From positions 1-44,315 of the forward strand of contig VSNT01000017.1 of assembly GCA_009774465.1 (NCBI GenBank): a DNA stretch of 44,315 bases. The letters run 5' to 3'. Position 1 is the stretch's first letter; each line of letters starts with the position of its first letter. Positions 41,280 through 44,315 of this stretch are shown piece by piece. The stretch is from Lachnospiraceae bacterium (GTDB lineage: Bacteria; Bacillota_A; Clostridia; Lachnospirales; Lachnospiraceae). The notes beneath the pieces were generated by a model. It was not told the origin of the DNA. It was given only the letters and a program-made list of their open reading frames with translations, and did not search any database. The position numbers and the translations under genes were made by a program.

Positions 41280-42227
41280 TTGGGTAAATATATTATAAAA
41301 AGAATTTTAATTGCCATTCCTGTGCTTATAGGCATTACGATTATTGATTATGCAATTATGTGCATGGCGGGAAGCCCGTTGGAAATGCTGCAGGGGCCCA
41401 GAGTATCGGAAGCGGCGGTGGAAGCAAAGAAAATAGCATTAGGGCTTGATAAACCCTTTTACATCCAATATTTTGTGTGGCTTTCACAGCTGCTTCATGG
41501 GAATATGGGATATTCCATAAAATCCTATCAGCCTGTGAGTGAGATGATAGGAAGTCACTTGGGACCTACGCTGCTTTTAATGGGAGTTTCCCTGATCGTG
41601 AGCCTTCTTATTGCTGTTCCGGCAGGAATTTACAGTGCAATCCGACAATACTCAAAGGGCGATTACGCAGTGGTTACACTTTCCTTTTTAGGAAGCAGCA
41701 TACCTGGGTTCTTTTTATCCCTGCTGTTAATCTATCTGTTTACCGTAAAGTTGGGATGGCTGCCTTCAAGCGGAATGACTACCCTTGGAACACAGGGAGG
41801 ATTTGCCGACGTTGCAAAACATATGGTTATGCCTGTGATTGTGCTTGCTGCCTCTATTGCAGGACGGAATATCAGATATATCAGAAGCGCAATGCTGGAG
41901 ATTCTGCAGCAGGACTATCTTCGTACGGCGCGTGCCAAGGGGATTGGTAATTTTAAAGTAATTAATAAACATGCGCTTCGAAATGCATTAGTGCCCATTG
42001 TAACGGTAATTGGCATGGAAATTCCTGTTATGTTTGGCGGGGCAGTTATTGTGGAGCAGGTATTTTCATGGCCAGGGCTTGGACTTATGACAATGAGCGC
42101 CATTACCAGCAGGGATTTTCCGGTAATTATGGGAGTATGCCTTTTATCAGCAGTTGTGGTCTTGATTGCTAATCTGATTACAGATATTTTATATGCATTG
42201 GTAGACCCTACAATTCAATTGAATTAG
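41280..42227 (+). CDS. Peptide ABC transporter permease, DppB/OppB type
   Basis: A 315-residue inner permease with six predicted membrane segments. The N-terminal OppB domain has the usual first helix (IIKRILIAIPVLIGITIIDY) and a PLEMLQGP-like external segment. The coupling helix region NALVPIVTVIGMEI and the end GGAVIVEQVFSWPGLG are characteristic. The start is TTG 41280, with AAGGAGGG about 10 bases upstream; there is no nearer ATG that keeps the first helix. It forms the channel with the DppC-type protein. Confidence 0.92.
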   Translation: MGKYIIKRILIAIPVLIGITIIDYAIMCMAGSPLEMLQGPRVSEAAVEAKKIALGLDKPFYIQYFVWLSQLLHGNMGYSIKSYQPVSEMIGSHLGPTLLLMGVSLIVSLLIAVPAGIYSAIRQYSKGDYAVVTLSFLGSSIPGFFLSLLLIYLFTVKLGWLPSSGMTTLGTQGGFADVAKHMVMPVIVLAASIAGRNIRYIRSAMLEILQQDYLRTARAKGIGNFKVINKHALRNALVPIVTVIGMEIPVMFGGAVIVEQVFSWPGLGLMTMSAITSRDFPVIMGVCLLSAVVVLIANLITDILYALVDPTIQLN

Positions 42228-42236
42228 GAGGGTGAT

Positions 42237-43127
42237 ATGAGTAAAAAAAATAAACAGCAAGAGACAGTAAAAGATATAGCAAATGAAAGCTATTTACAGA
42301 CCGTATTCAGGCGATTCTGCCATCATCGTCTGGCAGTGGTCAGTTTAATGGTTTTGGTTGTTCTTGGCGGCGCGGCACTTTTAGCGCCTGTGATAGCTCC
42401 TTATTCACCTGATGAGATTGTAGGACCTTTTAGCGGGGCGCCTGATAAAGAATTCTGGCTTGGCACGGATCAAATAGGGAGAGATGTATTCAGCAGAATC
42501 TTATACGCCATGAGAATTTCTCTGTTGGTGGGAATTATGGCAACTCTGATTTCTACGGTGGTTGGGGTGGTACTGGGGCTGATTGCAGGCTATTTTGGCG
42601 GTATTCCCGATATGATTATCATGCGCTTTACAGATATGGTTATGTCTTTTCCATATATTTTGCTTGTACTGGTGGCTGCGGCAATTTTTAAGCCTGGATT
42701 ATGGAATATTATTTTAATTCTTGGTTTTGTTGACTGGCCGGGGATAGCAAGGCTCGTGCGGGGAAATGTATTAAACTTGCGGGAAACCAATTTTGTGAAG
42801 GGCAATATTGTGGCAGGAATGCCGATTCGACATATTTTGTTTTCAGAAATACTTCCAAATACGGTAGCGCCTATTTTGGTGTATGCCACTTCTGTGCTGG
42901 CCCTTTCCATGTTGGATGAAGCAGCTCTTAGCTTTCTTGGACAGGGGGTTCAGCCTCCTACTGCAAGTCTGGGAAATATGTTAAATGGCGCACAGTCCCT
43001 TACAGTGCTTACAAAGCAGCCCTGGCTATGGATTCCTCCTGGCGTTTTGATTATCGTACTGGTTATGGCCATCAATTTTATTGGAGATGCACTGCGGGAT
43101 GCGCTTGATCCAAACAGTGGCAGGTAG
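42237..43127 (+). CDS. Peptide ABC transporter permease, DppC/OppC type
   Basis: A 296-residue permease. The N-terminal cytoplasmic tail (1-30) and OppC_N helix (FRRFCHHRLAVVSLMVLVVL) precede GTDQIGRDVFSRILYAMRIS, typical of DppC, and the coupling loop EILPNTVAPILVYAT with EAALSFLGQGVQPP. It completes the permease heterodimer with the preceding gene, from which it is separated by 9 bases with GGAGGGTGAT as ribosome binding site. The next gene, an M20 hydrolase, begins after 87 bases. Confidence 0.93.
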   Translation: MSKKNKQQETVKDIANESYLQTVFRRFCHHRLAVVSLMVLVVLGGAALLAPVIAPYSPDEIVGPFSGAPDKEFWLGTDQIGRDVFSRILYAMRISLLVGIMATLISTVVGVVLGLIAGYFGGIPDMIIMRFTDMVMSFPYILLVLVAAAIFKPGLWNIILILGFVDWPGIARLVRGNVLNLRETNFVKGNIVAGMPIRHILFSEILPNTVAPILVYATSVLALSMLDEAALSFLGQGVQPPTASLGNMLNGAQSLTVLTKQPWLWIPPGVLIIVLVMAINFIGDALRDALDPNSGR

Positions 43128-43214
43128 GCTAAGTCTGGCAAATTTAAGACTTGTGACTTTGCACTGGTAAAATGATGCCTTTTGCCCTGCAAACGCTTTG
43201 GAATGGAGATTGGT

Positions 43215-44315
43215 ATGGAAAAACAATTGATCGAATGGTTTGAATGGTTTCATAAAAATCCGGAATTGTCTTATGAGGAGTATAATACAACAGCAAAAAT
43301 TCGGGAAATTCTGACGCAGGCAGGAGTGGAAATTCTTCCCTTTGAACTGAAAACGGGACTTATTGCGGTTATTCGGGGAAAGAGAAAGGGGCCGGTAAGT
43401 GCGCTGCGCTGTGATATAGACGCCCTTCCTGTTGTGGAAGAAACGGGGCTTTCTTATACATCCTGTGTTAAAGGAAAAATGCATGCCTGCGGCCATGATT
43501 TTCACATTACGGCAGGGCTTGGGTGTGCGATTTTATTAAATGAAAAAAAAGAAGAACTTGCAGGGACTGTGAAGATTATATTCCAGCCGGCAGAGGAAAG
43601 TTCCTTAGGCGCACTGGAAATACTGGAAACGCCTGTGATGGAGGATGTTGAGGAAATTTGGGGGATTCATGCTGATCCCACAAATGAAACAGGGGTACTG
43701 GGAATTCGTGAAGGAAGCGTAAGCGCAGCAGTGGACAGGTTTGTGGTTACAGTAAAGGGAAAGAGCTGTCACGGGGCTCATCCGGATGACGGAATAGATC
43801 CTGTACCTGCTGCAGCAGCAATTGTACAGGCGTTCCAGACAATTGTGACCAGAAACATTAATGCATTCCATCCTGCCCTTGTCAGTGTTACAAGGATAGA
43901 AGCAGGAAATACATGGAATGTGATACCGGAAAGTGCAGTGTTGGAGGGAACTGTTCGTACAATGGACAGGGATGACAGAGTGCTGTTTGAAAAAAGAATG
44001 AAAGAGATTGCAGAGAATACTGCGAAGGCTTATGGTGCAGAAGCGGAAGTTCAATGGACTCCAGGACCGCCTGCTGTGTTTAATGATGGGTTGATGGTGG
44101 AAAGAAGTATTCAAACAGCCAGAGAGTGTGGATTTGCTGTGGTGCCAGAGGAAACCTCTATGGGCGGAGATGACTTTTCCTTTTATGAGGAGAATATTCC
44201 TGGATGTTATATGAAAATTGGCACCGGAAAAGGGCAGTTGATTCATCAGAGCGGATTTCAGGTGAATGAAAAGGTAATTTGGCCAACAGTAAAATTTTTG
44301 ACAAGATTATTAAAT
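43215..44315 (+). CDS. M20 family amidohydrolase, partial at window end
   Basis: An open frame of 367 codons running off the window. It is an M20 metallopeptidase or amidohydrolase of the IAA-amino acid hydrolase/hippurate hydrolase/N-acyl-amino acid deacylase group. Metal and catalytic motifs are CDIDALPVVEE, MHACGHDFH, FQPAEESS, SCHGAHPDDGIDPVPAA and GGDDFSFYEENI. The start ATG 43215 has GGAG about 7 bases upstream. The last residues (TVKFLTRLLN) resemble the usual C terminus, so few residues are likely missing. Placed last in the importer operon, it probably hydrolyses an amide bond in the imported compound. A dipeptidase role is also possible. Confidence 0.9.
   Translation, partial: MEKQLIEWFEWFHKNPELSYEEYNTTAKIREILTQAGVEILPFELKTGLIAVIRGKRKGPVSALRCDIDALPVVEETGLSYTSCVKGKMHACGHDFHITAGLGCAILLNEKKEELAGTVKIIFQPAEESSLGALEILETPVMEDVEEIWGIHADPTNETGVLGIREGSVSAAVDRFVVTVKGKSCHGAHPDDGIDPVPAAAAIVQAFQTIVTRNINAFHPALVSVTRIEAGNTWNVIPESAVLEGTVRTMDRDDRVLFEKRMKEIAENTAKAYGAEAEVQWTPGPPAVFNDGLMVERSIQTARECGFAVVPEETSMGGDDFSFYEENIPGCYMKIGTGKGQLIHQSGFQVNEKVIWPTVKFLTRLLN

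Overview
The window reads as chromosomal DNA of a Gram-positive, motile, spore-forming member of the Clostridia, most likely Lachnospiraceae. The reasons are low-to-moderate GC, strong AGGAGG-type ribosome binding sites, an mbl-flgF-flgG block (the order mbl-flhO-flhP is known from Bacillus), recD2-comF-yvyF, a cdaA-cdaR-glmM block and spoVT. I see no rRNA, tRNA, CRISPR array, transposase, prophage or integration site, and no gene-free stretch over 300 bases. The species assignment is inference.

Layout. 1-3155: cell shape (Mbl) and flagellar rod genes (two FlgF/FlgG-type proteins and a FlgJ-type rod-binding protein), closed by a strong terminator. 3241-11619: a long forward block with recD2, comF, the flagellar-operon gene yvyF, two unrecognised membrane proteins, then cdaA-cdaR-glmM (cyclic di-AMP synthesis, its membrane regulator, and the aminosugar phosphomutase of peptidoglycan synthesis). 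11764-13844: an HPr gene with its own promoter and terminator, a tandem imperfect repeat, and leuA. 13917-15074 (-): a YerB-type lipoprotein.

15306-20410: a forward surface-sugar cluster: rfbD (dTDP-rhamnose), a divergent PAP2 membrane protein, gmd and fcl (GDP-fucose), and a large multi-pass membrane protein between the last two. 20542-26509 (-): mutS2, a two-component system, trmL and a SIMPL-domain lipoprotein, probably one transcription unit.

26714-30410: a DUF6056-type membrane protein, a PflA-like radical SAM protein and, convergent with it, a large membrane protein whose frame breaks at a run of seven G (C on the coding strand). 30494-34904: two family 3 glycoside hydrolases, one apparently cytoplasmic and one a lipoprotein. 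35007-36279: spoVT with a candidate sigma-G promoter, and a convergent C39-like cysteine peptidase homologue. 36535-44315: cysK, then a five-gene peptide ABC importer followed by an M20 amidohydrolase running off the window end; cysK and the importer each have a consensus sigma-A promoter with a palindrome at or just after it.

Most genes are recognisable housekeeping or surface functions. The least explained items are the homopolymer-broken membrane protein, the two conserved-looking membrane proteins ahead of cdaA, the tandem repeat in front of leuA, the terminator abutting the recD2 ribosome binding site, and the cysK/peptide importer/M20 neighbourhood.
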